The translations under genes and the position numbers were made by a program. Source: Clusia tigrina (taxonomy: Eukaryota; Arthropoda; Insecta; Diptera; Clusiidae). Taken from it: a DNA stretch of 64,000 nucleotides. Positions 47,342 through 59,845 of the stretch are shown here, piece by piece; position 1 is the first letter of the stretch; each line of letters begins with the position of its first letter. The stretch is taken from assembly GCA_920105625.2 (NCBI GenBank), contig OV050030.1:102083698-102147697 (forward strand), given 5' to 3'. The notes beneath the pieces are model-generated. The model was not told where the DNA came from. It searched no databases and saw only the letters and a list, made by a program, of their open reading frames with translations.

Positions 47342-50300
47342 CCTTCACAATTCAATAGCTGCCTCGGCAGCCCTGATCCTCCACCTGACTCAAAAAGGAG
47401 AGGAACTCATACTGGTCCAAGAACCGTGGGTCGTAAATGATCAGCTTCGCGGCCTCAGCAACAGCGGATACCGCACAGTATTCGTGCAGGATCGAGGTAA
47501 ACCCAGAGCCTGTATTCTTGTTAAGAACAACATTAACGATCTTCTTCTTCACAAGGTCAGCGTCAAGGATAATGTAGCCATGGTCATTTCAACCAACACC
47601 ATGGCTACATGGATCATCAGCAGCTATATGGCGCACGACCACGGATAATCGCCACCTCCGGACACTTTAAACTAATGCCCATCACGAAGTGTGGGGCAGC
47701 ACGGACACCAACGAGTGGGATGAGTCACTCTTTAATTTTCTTCTCGCCCATGACCTAGTCATTGCTAACAGGGAGAGAGAGCCACCCTTCTTTACCTCCA
47801 ATAAAAGGGAGGTTCTCTATCTCACCCTTGGCAATAATCACTCGTCTCATCTTATTTCGAGTTGGCGCGTTTCGCAGGAATGCTCCTTCTCGCACCATTG
47901 TTATGTTTGCTTTAAGATTGCGATCTCTGATACCTTAGATTCGGCAGAGCGCAAAACGCACACTAACAGAAAAAGAACTGACTGGAGAAAATTCCAGGCC
48001 ATTATGGAGTCGGAGCTGCAGTCGACTCCTCCCACTATCAACAATCAGCTCGATATAGATCGAGCGGTTTGAACCTATTCATATATACCTATACCTATTT
48101 AACTCTGCTACCAAATCAGCCTGCAACTCCCCGAAGCCTAGAGGGAAATCCAAACCCCCTTGGTGGAATTCGGAAATTGCTGAGCTACGAAAAGAATGCC
48201 GCAAGCTCTTCAACAGAGCCAAATCTACAAATGACTGGCTTCATTTTAAAGGCAAACAAAGGGAACTCAAGTATATGGTTAGGAGATCCAAACGAACATC
48301 TTGGCGAGATTTCTGTGGCAGCATAGAAAGCTCGTCCGAGACAAGCAGACTCCGGAGGATCCTCAATACCACCCCTCGGGCTCTTGAATGTATTCAGAGA
48401 TCGGACGGTAACTGGAATGACTCTAAAACTGACACTCTAGATGCCCTAATAGAAACACACTTTTCGGGGAATGAAATCTTAGTGGATTGCAGGTCCCTTT
48501 ACACCAACCATTCTTTAAGTCACTCAACCCAGTTCCAAATGACCCACACGCATATTCAGTGGGCCATCAACAGCTTGAAGCCTTTTAAATCACACGGACC
48601 TGATGGCATCATTCCCGCGGATATTCAGCACACTGCAAGTGTGGTTGCGCCTTGGCTACTGCATATTTATAATGCATGCCTAAGATGGTCGCACATTCCC
48701 AAAAGCTGGAGAGAAGCTCGAGTAGTATTCATCCCTAAAGCGGGAAAGGCGACCCACACCAAGCCTAAGGCCTATAGAACAATTAGTCTGTCCTACTTTC
48801 GTTTGAAAACACTGGAAAGGGTCCTTGATATACAAATCAGGAACTCAACTAATTCCACGTGCCTATCCAAATCACAACATGCCTATACAAAAGGCTCATT
48901 GAGCAAGTAGAGAAATCTTTTGCCAACAAAGAATATACTTTTGCAGTATTTCTCGACATAGAAGGGGCATTCAAAAATATATGTCCCTCCGCCGTAATTA
49001 AATCTTAAGAAAACCGAAACCTGGATCCCAGCCTAGTTAGGTTCATCGAACAGCTACTGAAAACACGCGTCATTAGCTCCTCAATAGGAAACATGCATGC
49101 TAAAAGGACTGTCAAGAGAGGTACTCCACAAGGCGGTGTGCTCTCACCCCTCATCGGGAATCTGACGGTGACCACACTTCTAAGGAGATTAGATCAGACC
49201 GGCTGTAACACTATAGCTTATGCGGACGACATTGCTATCTCTGTTTCCGGCAAGTATCTTTCAACACTATCAGAAAATCTAAGCTATACTCTTAGCATTT
49301 TGTCCCAATGGTATCTTGAAGTTGGCCTAGATGTCAACCCTTCCAAAACTGAGGGTATGCTCTTCACCAGGAAGCACAAAATACCAAGTTTTGATTTACC
49401 CAAACTCAATGGGAATTCGCTTAGCCTAAGCAATTGGAAAGCAAATTTGGCGAAGAGGGTACGGAAAGCCGCGTGTGCTCTCTACTGTTGCAAGAGATCC
49501 ATGGGAACAAGATGGGGAGTCCAGCCTCGAATCATATCCTGGCTCTATGCAGCGGTGGTTGAACCGTATTTTCTCTACGGCGCTGTCTTCTGGTGGCCCG
49601 CAACTGACAAGGCGGTGAAGCTAAAACCTCTTGACATGGTCAGAAGAACAGCAGCGGTTCTGATAACAGGGGCTATGCGTACCACCTCTAACGAATCTTT
49701 ATTTGCATTCCTACAATGGTTGCCCACTAAGCTTCTGGTCAGGCAACAAGCAAAATGCTCGCCTCAATGCTATATATCGCTGGACTAGGCCACGCCAATA
49801 TTCTAATGCAGGACACGCCCATACCGACGGACGTTTACTATACATACTCTACACCTAATCTAAACCATTGGTTCGGCACTTATATGCTTATTAGAGAGGA
49901 ATGGTCCAACAATTTAGTTGTCACTGATAGTTCTACTGACATATATACGGATGGCTCCTAACTGGAGAATATGGCGGCATTTTCTCCAGCAAACTTGGAA
50001 TTAAGCTCTCCTATCGTCTCCCTGACGATTGCAGCGTCTTCCAGGTGGAAGTAATGGCTATATTTCAAGCGTCCAAGTGGCTTATTCATAACGAAGATGT
50101 GAACATTCGCATATTCACGGACAGTCAGGCGGTAATCAAGTCCCTAGCTGGTGTATTCACTACCTCTAAGCTCGTACTTGATTGCCGCTCCTCCTTGAAC
50201 GTCGTCTCGAGTTACTCACAAGTTCATATATGCTGGGTGCCTGGACATAGCGATATTTTGGGAAACAGCGAGGCCGATGAATTGGCCAAAATAGGTTCGC

Positions 50301-50700
50301 TTCTCCCTGACATCTCCCCCTCTTTTGGTGTAGGTGTTCCACGGCCACTGGCCACGGTCAAATGGGCCATAAAACATGACTACCTTGAGGCAACTAAAAT
50401 AGCCTGTGTAAATGAACTTACTTGTAGTGCTGCAAGTCAAACCTGGAGCATTATTGACATTTGGCGTACGAGTCAGCTACTCAATATTAGCAGGGGACAT
50501 TGTCTGATCGGTAAACATGCAGTTGTGGCTCTGAGGAGGAGGAAGAAACAGTACTTCATATCATGTGGCAGTGCCCAGCTGCGAAGATTAAAATTCTTTG
50601 GCTCACCTTTCTTCACTACCTTAACCGAACTATCTTCCATCAACATTAAGGACATAGCCAGGTTCATTTCGGAATCTGGTTGAAAAAACTCCAGACGGGG
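47319..50700 (+). pseudogene. LOA-like LINE ORF2: endonuclease-RT-RNase H (copy 1)
   Basis: Endonuclease from ATG 47319 (MVRVLQINLHNSIAASA, LVQEPWVV), a deletion after SSYMAHDHG (47648), then NAHHEVWGSTDTNE (47680-47720). The RT follows: INSLKPFKSHGPDGI, SWREARVVFIPKAGK (48700-48750), FLDIEGAFKNI (48950-48983, motif A with Asp), RGTPQGGVLSPLIGNL (49120-49165), IAYADDIAIS (49216-49245). RNase H: DIYTDGS-stop (49939-49961), VEVMAIFQASK, FTDSQAVIKSL (50119-50151), VPGHSDILGNSEADELA (50239-50290). An RNase H after the RT, plus the QINLH/QEPW endonuclease, fits the LOA (or the related I/R1) group. It is broken in at least five places. A Trp-rich tail and the 3' UTR run to about 50950. Confidence 0.75.
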
Positions 50701-50950
50701 GAGTCGCGTTGTCTTAGTGTGGTACCACAACGAGCCATTGTATGTGCTTAAGTGTGCTTTTTGCGTGGAAGGCTGCCACTTCCACCTAACTGTTGGAGGA
50801 ATTGTTGGAGTCACGTGAATTACGTTTTTTATAACGGAGGAAACAAAAAAAAATCAATCGACGATGTGTTTCACTTAAAATGTAAGTTCTTAGTTCTATA
50901 TTTCGTATTACAAAATACTCTTACAACTAGTTTATTAATAGCCTAAATAT

Positions 50951-51200
50951 GTGGCCGTAATAAATTGTATTGCAAAAGTATAAAACAGAATATGCATAAA
51001 CACGTAAGTTGGCTTTTGGGTAAACAAAATATGGGTAAGCGGTACGGACAATGAGTTCCTGTAAGTAGAACTTTTGTTTGGGTAAATGTGACGAACATGA
51101 TTAGAGGTATTACAATTTAAGAACTGCCAGTGAATTGAGTCTGTGGGACACATTGAGTTGGTCAGTAATCTAGTAGTCTGGTTCTTAGTAGTTGGGTATT
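50951..51200 (+). other. short stretch without a gene, between LINE and element A (copy 1)
   Basis: AT-rich; possible end of the LOA-like 3' UTR and start of gypsy-type element A sequence. Nothing specific was recognised. The same sequence recurs at 57933-58182. Confidence 0.35.
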
Positions 51201-52051
51201 TTATATTTCCCAGTTGATAGGAGTTCTGTGTGAGGTCTTATTCATAGGAAGTGTCGGAATAGTCGATATGACCCGCGTGATAAGCCGGTTGATATTACCA
51301 GTAGTCTTCCAAGGAAAAAATAAGGAGAAAGAGTTCTATATATGTCCCACATTGAAACAGGGTCATACTTGGGGGTTGACTTCTGGAGAAAGTTTGCATT
51401 AGCCCCAGAAGTGTTAGGGGTAAGTGAAGTCGAGAAGGAGCTAGTCAAACATGAAGAGGAAGTAGTATTGAACTGCATGTGCTGACAGAAGCGCAGAAAC
51501 AGCAGCCGGATGAGGTGAAGAGAAAATTTAGAAGTTTGCGAAGCATGGGTTAGAAAAAACTAGTCTAGAAAAGCACACGATTCAGCTGGTTAATCGGGCA
51601 GAGCCAGTGAAGGATAACATTATCCGGTGTCACCCGCAGTGCAAAATATAGTGTATAAGAAGTTGGAGCAAATGCTGTGGCTGGGAGCTATGTCAGAGTA
51701 TTGTTGAATTAACCGAGTCCCCTGTTACGCAAACCCGGAAAGAATCAGTTATGCATGGATGCGCGCAAGCTAAACGAACGCACGATCAAGGTTGCGTATC
51801 CATTACCAAGTATTGAGGGATTTTAAGCCGCATCTATGACACCGTGTTCATCAGCTGTATTGATCTGAAATTCGCATTTTTGCAAATCGATTTAAGTGAA
51901 GAGAGTGGGGGTATACGGCTTTTATGGTGCCAGGGCCACCCTTGTACCAATTTGCAGTAATGCCTTTTGGCCTCTGCAATGCGTAACAACGACTAAGTAG
52001 ACAGATGGACAAGGTGATACCCCAGCTGTTGAAAGGGAATGTTTTTGTATA
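51200..52051 (+). pseudogene. pol: Osvaldo/Ulysses-type gypsy element A, protease-RT part (copy 1)
   Basis: Decayed coding in shifting frames: GVDFWRKFALAPEVLGVSE (51372-51430, end of protease), KHTIQLVNRAEPVKD (51571-51620), NQLCMDARKLNERTIK (51742-51790), AYPLPSIEG, FISCIDLKFAFLQIDL (51849-51897, motif A), MPFGLCNA (51961-51985) and MDKVIPQLLKGNVFV (52006-52049). It breaks off immediately before the active-site YLDD because LTR element B is inserted there. The same element resumes with YLDDLLVIAK at 63279, beyond element B. Confidence 0.75.
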
Positions 52052-52313
52052 AGTTAAGGTGGCGGTGACAGACAAATAGATCGGTTGTCTAACACTAGAA
52101 TAAATGTCAATATAAGCTTGTATGTGAGCGGCGTACTCAGAATAGGTCGAAAGCAACAACAGCAACAAACGCTCAGAGAGTATAGATTGACGCTGTGAAA
52201 ACTAACGCTCATCCACACGTACTAACAACGAAATCGAGTGACAGCATCATTATTAATAATTTTGCAATAAATCGAGTAAGATCGCAGTAAAATGAAAAGG
52301 ATATTAATTAATT
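52052..52313 (+). repeat. LTR of element B, 5' copy (tandem copy 1)
   Basis: 262 bp, AGTTAAGG...TTAATT, preceded by the TATA target copy (52048-52051) and followed by TGGCGCACAAC, a primer-site-like sequence. It matches 59034-59295 and, with more differences and a 14-bp length change, 63003-63278. Confidence 0.8.
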
Positions 52314-52649
52314 GGCGCACAACTTTAAGACTCCCGTAGTCGGACAAAAAAAATCCAAGGAGATAGAAGAGAACCATTCATCCTGAGGAGAAAACATATA
52401 TCCAGAAATTATTTTAGTAAAATTTTTGTCTTCAAAATCAGAAAAGTGACAATTTTGAGGTTAAGCAAAACGTGAGTTAAATAAGCAAAACTAAACTTTG
52501 TTCTAAAAAAGTGCAGTACATTAAACGGTTAAATAATAATATAAAAATTATTGCAGGGACCTTCAATTTTCAATTCAAAATTTTAATCTTAGTTATCGAT
52601 GTTTAAGTTAAATGTGCGTTGGTGGTCTCCTTTTTGCATGAAAAGTGAT
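52314..52649 (+). other. leader of element B, cut by the tandem junction (copy 1)
   Basis: AT-rich untranslated leader starting at the primer-site-like GGCGCACAACTTTAAG. It ends at the duplication junction. The equivalent at 59296-59631 continues into the element B gag. Confidence 0.7.
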
Positions 52650-53033
52650 ACGAGAATATGAGCGGGAGCGATTACGCTGGAGAAGGCAGCATTGAGTCAA
52701 GCTAGGATATGAGGTAATGCGAAGAAATGTGGAATTGGAGAAGAGGGAAAGGAACAACTTTTCGATAGAGGTCAAGGCAAATAGTCGTTTGAGCCGTATT
52801 GTTTGGTGTGTCTGTTAGTTTATTGAAATCTGAAAAAAGCGGATAAAATAAACTTTAAAAATAATAATAAGCTTTTGTAAATGATAAATTTAAACAAAAT
52901 ATCAATTTGCAACTGCTTTGCACTGTAGTGGTTATTGTGGCCAACCCACAAGGGGAGCCAAAAACAATAACAACAACGAGCTTTTTTCGGCAAAAAACAG
53001 CTTTAAGCTCACCAACAGCTTCGTCTTGGACTT

Positions 53034-54323
53034 TTGTCGCCAGACCAAGGATGTGTTCGGGTGTTACAGCCAAAGGGCCAGTCCCGTTCCCAGCCACAAG
53101 TGCATCCTCCCAGGGTCATAAAAACCCTGCTTCGGGCCATCCCAGCACCAGGGCAGCTAGGCCTGGTGCTAGGGTCCCCCCCGTCCGTTCCTCGGGCTGG
53201 TACAGTGAGAGCTCCGGCAAATAAGCTCACCTCCTCCAGCACTTGCCCCAGCAGCGATCTCCCGTCAGGTTTTCGCACGCATGTGAATGCGTTTACTCGG
53301 GCGTACTGAACCCGGAGGTCCGCCTTCAGGATTCTGCACAGATTGGAATCAGCCGACCCCGCTTCACTGTCTGATAAAGACAAGGGAGAGCTTGCATGGG
53401 CTCACCAAAATGTTGGTGCTCGTCCTCAGACCCCCCCCCCCCCTGAGGCTGCTCAGAAACGACAACGGTCGACTGAGTAGCCCTCCCGATCAGTCGTGCG
53501 GGAAACTAAACGCTCACGACTGGCTTCCAAGCCGAGACTGACTCGACCATTTAATGAGGTAGCCAAAGAGGGCCTCTTCTGGGCCATCGTTGATACTGGA
53601 AACAGCGACAGTACTATTTCCCCAGCAAACTGGAAAATGGTGGAGAAGGCTCTCTTCAGGGTCTATAGAGACATCCTGATTGCCAATCCTGGTCCATCAC
53701 CCGTATGCCGGGACGCGGGATGGTATCAGGGGCACTTGAAGCTCATCGCGTGCTCAGATGAGCGCTCTGCTGAGCTTTACAATCTGGCCATTGAAATGGT
53801 AGGTGCAATCTGGCCGGGGCCAAACTTTCAGATGTTCCCAGACACCAGATCCCGAAACCGCCCGCGTTCTAGGGCCTGGGTTCCGGCAGAGCACTCCTCG
53901 CCGAACGAAATTCTGGACTTGCTTAGGCTAAGCAACTACGACCTCCCCACGGGTGACGGGAAGGTCGCTAAGATAAGCGAGCCCAAAGGCAACTCCCGCA
54001 AGATCCTCATTATTCTAAATGAGGAATCTCTAGCTCCTATCAATGCCAAAAAGGGAGAGATCAACTATGGCTTTAGTTCGATCTCACTCAAGGTCTATAG
54101 GAGCGACAACCAGGGAGCAAACAAGCCCCACACACAGGCCGAACCGGATCTCACCTTCGATGATGGGGAGAGTTACGCTTCGGCCTCAGAATCGGTAGGC
54201 AGTTTCTGCGGACGTCCGATAACAAATATCGACGATGTTGGTGATTCTCCTCTGTCAGAAGAGGAAGACGCCAGCGTGACGATGATGGCCACCTCCGTGA
54301 ATGGTGAGGGTATTACAGATTAA
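53034..54323 (+). pseudogene. LOA-like LINE ORF1 with DUF4780-type domain (copy 2)
   Basis: As copy 1, but the C-run has 13 C (53430-53442), so the stretch from KGELAWA through PPPPEAAQKRQRSTE lies in the same frame as the DUF4780-type part (53496-54323); a TAA/TGA-type stop near 53307 and a TAG near 53478 remain. This is probably the ancestral length of the run. Confidence 0.6.
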
Positions 54324-57300
54324 CCTTCACAATTCAATAGCTGCCTCGGCAGCCCTGATCCTCCACCTGACTCAAAAAGGAGAGGAACTCATACTGGTCC
54401 AAGAACCGTGGGTCGTAAATGATCAGCTTCGCGGCCTCAGCAACAGCGGATACCGCACAGTATTCGTGCAGGATCGAGGTAAACCCAGAGCCTGTATTCT
54501 TGTTAAGAACAACATTAACGATCTTCTTCTTCACAAGGTCAGCGTCAAGGATAATGTAGCCATGGTCATTTCAACCAACACCATGGCTACATGGATCATC
54601 AGCAGCTATATGGCGCACGACCACGGATAATCGCCACCTCCGGACACTTTAAACTAATGCCCATCACGAAGTGTGGGGCAGCACGGACACCAACGAGTGG
54701 GATGAGTCACTCTTTAATTTTCTTCTCGCCCATGACCTAGTCATTGCTAACAGGGAGAGAGAGCCACCCTTCTTTACCTCCAATAAAAGGGAGGTTCTCT
54801 ATCTCACCCTTGGCAATAATCACTCGTCTCATCTTATTTCGAGTTGGCGCGTTTCGCAGGAATGCTCCTTCTCGCACCATTGTTATGTTTGCTTTAAGAT
54901 TGCGATCTCTGATACCTTAGATTCGGCAGAGCGCAAAACGCACACTAACAGAAAAAGAACTGACTGGAGAAAATTCCAGGCCATTATGGAGTCGGAGCTG
55001 CAGTCGACTCCTCCCACTATCAACAATCAGCTCGATATAGATCGAGCGGTTTGAACCTATTCATATATACCTATACCTATTTAACTCTGCTACCAAATCA
55101 GCCTGCAACTCCCCGAAGCCTAGAGGGAAATCCAAACCCCCTTGGTGGAATTCGGAAATTGCTGAGCTACGAAAAGAATGCCGCAAGCTCTTCAACAGAG
55201 CCAAATCTACAAATGACTGGCTTCATTTTAAAGGCAAACAAAGGGAACTCAAGTATATGGTTAGGAGATCCAAACGAACATCTTGGCGAGATTTCTGTGG
55301 CAGCATAGAAAGCTCGTCCGAGACAAGCAGACTCCGGAGGATCCTCAATACCACCCCTCGGGCTCTTGAATGTATTCAGAGATCGGACGGTAACTGGAAT
55401 GACTCTAAAACTGACACTCTAGATGCCCTAATAGAAACACACTTTTCGGGGAATGAAATCTTAGTGGATTGCAGGTCCCTTTACACCAACCATTCTTTAA
55501 GTCACTCAACCCAGTTCCAAATGACCCACACGCATATTCAGTGGGCCATCAACAGCTTGAAGCCTTTTAAATCACACGGACCTGATGGCATCATTCCCGC
55601 GGATATTCAGCACACTGCAAGTGTGGTTGCGCCTTGGCTACTGCATATTTATAATGCATGCCTAAGATGGTCGCACATTCCCAAAAGCTGGAGAGAAGCT
55701 CGAGTAGTATTCATCCCTAAAGCGGGAAAGGCGACCCACACCAAGCCTAAGGCCTATAGAACAATTAGTCTGTCCTACTTTCGTTTGAAAACACTGGAAA
55801 GGGTCCTTGATATACAAATCAGGAACTCAACTAATTCCACGTGCCTATCCAAATCACAACATGCCTATACAAAAGGCTCATTGAGCAAGTAGAGAAATCT
55901 TTTGCCAACAAAGAATATACTTTTGCAGTATTTCTCGTCATAGAAGGGGCATTCAAAAATATATGTCCCTCCGCCGTAATTAAATCTTAAGAAAACCGAA
56001 ACCTGGATCCCAGCCTAGTTAGGTTCATCGAACAGCTACTGAAAACACGCGTCATTAGCTCCTCAATAGGAAACATGCATGCTAAAAGGACTGTCAAGAG
56101 AGGTACTCCACAAGGCGGTGTGCTCTCACCCCTCATCGGGAATCTGACGGTGACCACACTTCTAAGGAGATTAGATCAGACCGGCTGTAACACTATAGCT
56201 TATGCGGACGACATTGCTATCTCTGTTTCCGGCAAGTATCTTTCAACACTATCAGAAAATCTAAGCTATACTCTTAGCATTTTGTCCCAATGGTATCTTG
56301 AAGTTGGCCTAGATGTCAACCCTTCCAAAACTGAGGGTATGCTCTTCACCAGGAAGCACAAAATACCAAGTTTTGATTTACCCAAACTCAATGGGAATTC
56401 GCTTAGCCTAAGCAATTGGAAAGCAAATTTGGCGAAGAGGGTACGGAAAGCCGCGTGTGCTCTCTACTGTTGCAAGAGATCCATGGGAACAAGATGGGGA
56501 GTCCAGCCTCGAATCATATCCTGGCTCTATGCAGCGGTGGTTGAACCGTATTTTCTCTACGGCGCTGTCTTCTGGTGGCCCGCAACTGACAAGGCGGTGA
56601 AGCTAAAACCTCTTGACATGGTCAGAAGAACAGCAGCGGTTCTGATAACAGGGGCTATGCGTACCACCTCTAACGAATCTTTATTTGCATTCCTACAATG
56701 GTTGCCCACTAAGCTTCTGGTCAGGCAACAAGCAAAATGCTCGCCTCAATGCTATATATCGCTGGACTAGGCCACGCCAATATTCTAATGCAGGACACGC
56801 CCATACCGACGGACGTTTACTATACATACTCTACACCTAATCTAAACCATTGGTTCGGCACTTATATGCTTATTAGAGAGGAATGGTCCAACAATTTAGT
56901 TGTCACTGATAGTTCTACTGACATATATACGGATGGCTCCTAACTGGAGAATATGGCGGCATTTTCTCCAGCAAACTTGGAATTAAGCTCTCCTATCGTC
57001 TCCCTGACGATTGCAGCGTCTTCCAGGTGGAAGTAATGGCTATATTTCAAGCGTCCAAGTGGCTTATTCATAACGAAGATGTGAACATTCGCATATTCAC
57101 GGACAGTCAGGCGGTAATCAAGTCCCTAGCTGGTGTATTCACTACCTCTAAGCTCGTACTTGATTGCCGCTCCTCCTTGAACGTCGTCTCGAGTTACTCA
57201 CAAGTTCATATATGCTGGGTGCCTGGACATAGCGATATTTTGGGAAACAGCGAGGCCGATGAATTGGCCAAAATAGGTTCGCTTCTCCCTGACATCTCCC

Positions 57301-57682
57301 CCTCTTTTGGTGTAGGTGTTCCACGGCCACTGGCCACGGTCAAATGGGCCATAAAACATGACTACCTTGAGGCAACTAAAATAGCCTGTGTAAATGAACT
57401 TACTTGTAGTGCTGCAAGTCAAACCTGGAGCATTATTGACATTTGGCGTACTAGTCAGCTACTCAACATTAGCAGGGTACATTGTCTGATCGGTAAACAT
57501 GCAGTTGTGGCTCTGAGGAGGAGGAAGAAACAGTACTTCATATCATGTGGCAGTGCCCAGCTGCGAAGATTAAAATTCTTTGGCTCACCTTTCTTCACTA
57601 CCTTAACCGAACTATCTTCCATCAACATTAAGGACATAGCCAGGTTCATTTCGGAATCTGGTTGAAAAAACTCCAGACGGGG
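54301..57682 (+). pseudogene. LOA-like LINE ORF2: endonuclease-RT-RNase H (copy 2)
   Basis: As copy 1, with the same breaks. Differences: motif A reads FLVIEGAF (GTC at about 55937-55939) where copy 1 has FLDIEGAF, so the first catalytic Asp of the RT is lost here; and the RNase H C-terminal part reads ISRVHCL instead of ISRGHCL. YADD (56200-56215) and the RNase H Asp/Glu positions are kept. Confidence 0.75.
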
Positions 57683-58181
57683 GAGTCGCGTTGTCTTAGT
57701 GTGGTACCACAACGAGCCATTGTATGTGCTTAAGTGTGCTTTTTGCGTGGAAGGCTGCCACTTCCACCTAACTGTTGGAGGAATTGTTGGAGTCACGTGA
57801 ATTACGTTTTTTATAACGGAGGAAACAAAAAAAAATCAATCGACGATGTGTTTCACTTAAAATGTAAGTTCTTAGTTCTATATTTCGTATTACAAAATAC
57901 TCTTACAACTAGTTTATTAATAGCCTAAATATGTGGCCGTAATAAATTGTATTGCAAAAGTATAAAACAGAATATGCATAAACACGTAAGTTGGCTTTTG
58001 GGTAAACAAAATATGGGTAAGCGGTACGGACAATGAGTTCCTGTAAGTAGAACTTTTGTTTGGGTAAATGTGACGAACATGATTAGAGGTATTACAATTT
58101 AAGAACTGCCAGTGAATTGAGTCTGTGGGACACATTGAGTTGGTCAGTAATCTAGTAGTCTGGTTCTTAGTAGTTGGGTAT

Positions 58182-59033
58182 TTTATATTTCCCAGTTGAT
58201 AGGAGTTCTGTGTGAGGTCTTATTCATAGGAAGTGTCGGAATAGTCGATATGACCCGCGTGATAAGCCGGTTGATATTACCAGTAGTCTTCCAAGGAAAA
58301 AATAAGGAGAAAGAGTTCTATATATGTCCCACATTGAAACAGGGTCATACTTGGGGGTTGACTTCTGGAGAAAGTTTGCATTAGCCCCAGAAGTGTTAGG
58401 GGTAAGTGAAGTCGAGAAGGAGCTAGTCAAACATGAAGAGGAAGTAGTATTGAACTGCATGTGCTGACAGAAGCGCAGAAACAGCAGCCGGATGAGGTGA
58501 AGAGAAAATTTAGAAGTTTGCGAAGCATGGGTTAGAAAAAACTAGTCTAGAAAAGCACACGATTCAGCTGGTTAATCGGGCAGAGCCAGTGAAGGATAAC
58601 ATTATCCGGTGTCACCCGCAGTGCAAAATATAGTGTATAAGAAGTTGGAGCAAATGCTGTGGCTGGGAGCTATGTCAGAGTATTGTTGAATTAACCGAGT
58701 CCCCTGTTACGCAAACCCGGAAAGAATCAGTTATGCATGGATGCGCGCAAGCTAAACGAACGCACGATCAAGGTTGCGTATCCATTACCAAGTATTGAGG
58801 GATTTTAAGCCGCATCTATGACACCGTGTTCATCAGCTGTATTGATCTGAAATTCGCATTTTGGCAAATCGATTTAAGTGAAGAGAGTGGGGGTATACGG
58901 CTTTTATGGTGCCAGGGCCACCCTTGTACCAATTTGCAGTAATGCCTTTTGGCCTCTGCAATGCGTAACAACGACTAAGTAGACAGATGGACAAGGTGAT
59001 ACCCCAGCTGTTGAAAGGGAATGTTTTTGTATA
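58182..59033 (+). pseudogene. pol: Osvaldo/Ulysses-type gypsy element A, protease-RT part (copy 2)
   Basis: Same decayed pieces as 51200-52051. At the end of motif A it keeps a G (TTTTGGCAAATCG) where copy 1 has T (TTTTTGCAAATCG), giving FWQIDL, the usual residue at that point. Element B follows after the TATA at 59030-59033. Confidence 0.75.
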
Positions 59034-59295
59034 AGTTAAGGTGGCGGTGACAGACAAATAGATCGGTTGTCTAACACTAGAATAAATGTCAATATAAGCT
59101 TGTATGTGAGCGGCGTACTCAGAATAGGTCGAAAGCAACAACAGCAACAAACGCTCAGAGAGTATAGATTGACGCTGTGAAAACTAACGCTCATCCACAC
59201 GTACTAACAACGAAATCGAGTGACAGCATCATTATTAATAATTTTGCAATAAATCGAGTAAGATCGCAGTAAAATGAAAAGGATATTAATTAATT
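59034..59295 (+). repeat. LTR of element B, 5' copy (tandem copy 2)
   Basis: Essentially identical to 52052-52313; this is the LTR physically connected to the gag of element B. Confidence 0.82.
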
Positions 59296-59845
59296 GGCGC
59301 ACAACTTTAAGACTCCCGTAGTCGGACAAAAAAAATCCAAGGAGATAGAAGAGAACCATTCATCCTGAGGAGAAAACATATATCCAGAAATTATTTTAGT
59401 AAAATTTTTGTCTTCAAAATCAGAAAAGTGACAATTTTGAGGTTAAGCAAAACGTGAGTTAAATAAGCAAAACTAAACTTTGTTCTAAAAAAGTGCAGTA
59501 CATTAAACGGTTAAATAATAATATAAAAATTATTGCAGGGACCTTCAATTTTCAATTCAAAATTTTAATCTTAGTTATCGATGTTTAAGTTAAATGTGCG
59601 TTGGTGGTCTCCTTTTTGCATGAAAAGTGATAATATAACTATAACTTAAATGTCCATTTTGCTTGGGAAGCTGGAGCTCTTTCAGTGACAGAAAGAGCAT
59701 TCTTTAAATTAACTGTGAAAACTCTAATAATATTTTCAAAACCCATTATTTTGATTAACTTTTTCTCCACTCTTCGAAAGAAATAATTTTCCTAAAACGA
59801 ATATTTTGTGATAATAGTTACAATTCAAGATTTAAAAAAAAAGTC

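Larger units (their letters stand above)
45667..52649 (+). repeat. direct tandem duplication, copy 1 (6,983 bp)
   Basis: Starts at ACGAGAATATGAGCGGG (45667) and ends at ...GCATGAAAAGTGAT (52649), where the same ACGAGAATATG begins again. Copy 2 follows head to tail. By eye the copies differ at only a handful of places: 14 against 13 C at 46448-46461, one change near 48957, three near 50466-50500 and one near 51893. Confidence 0.95.
52650..59631 (+). repeat. direct tandem duplication, copy 2 (6,982 bp)
   Basis: Head-to-tail copy of 45667-52649. Its right edge (GAAAAGTGAT at 59631) continues into AATATAACTATAAC, i.e. uninterrupted element B leader, so copy 2 has the natural right flank and copy 1 the natural left flank. 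Only one base of shared sequence is visible at the junction. Confidence 0.95.
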
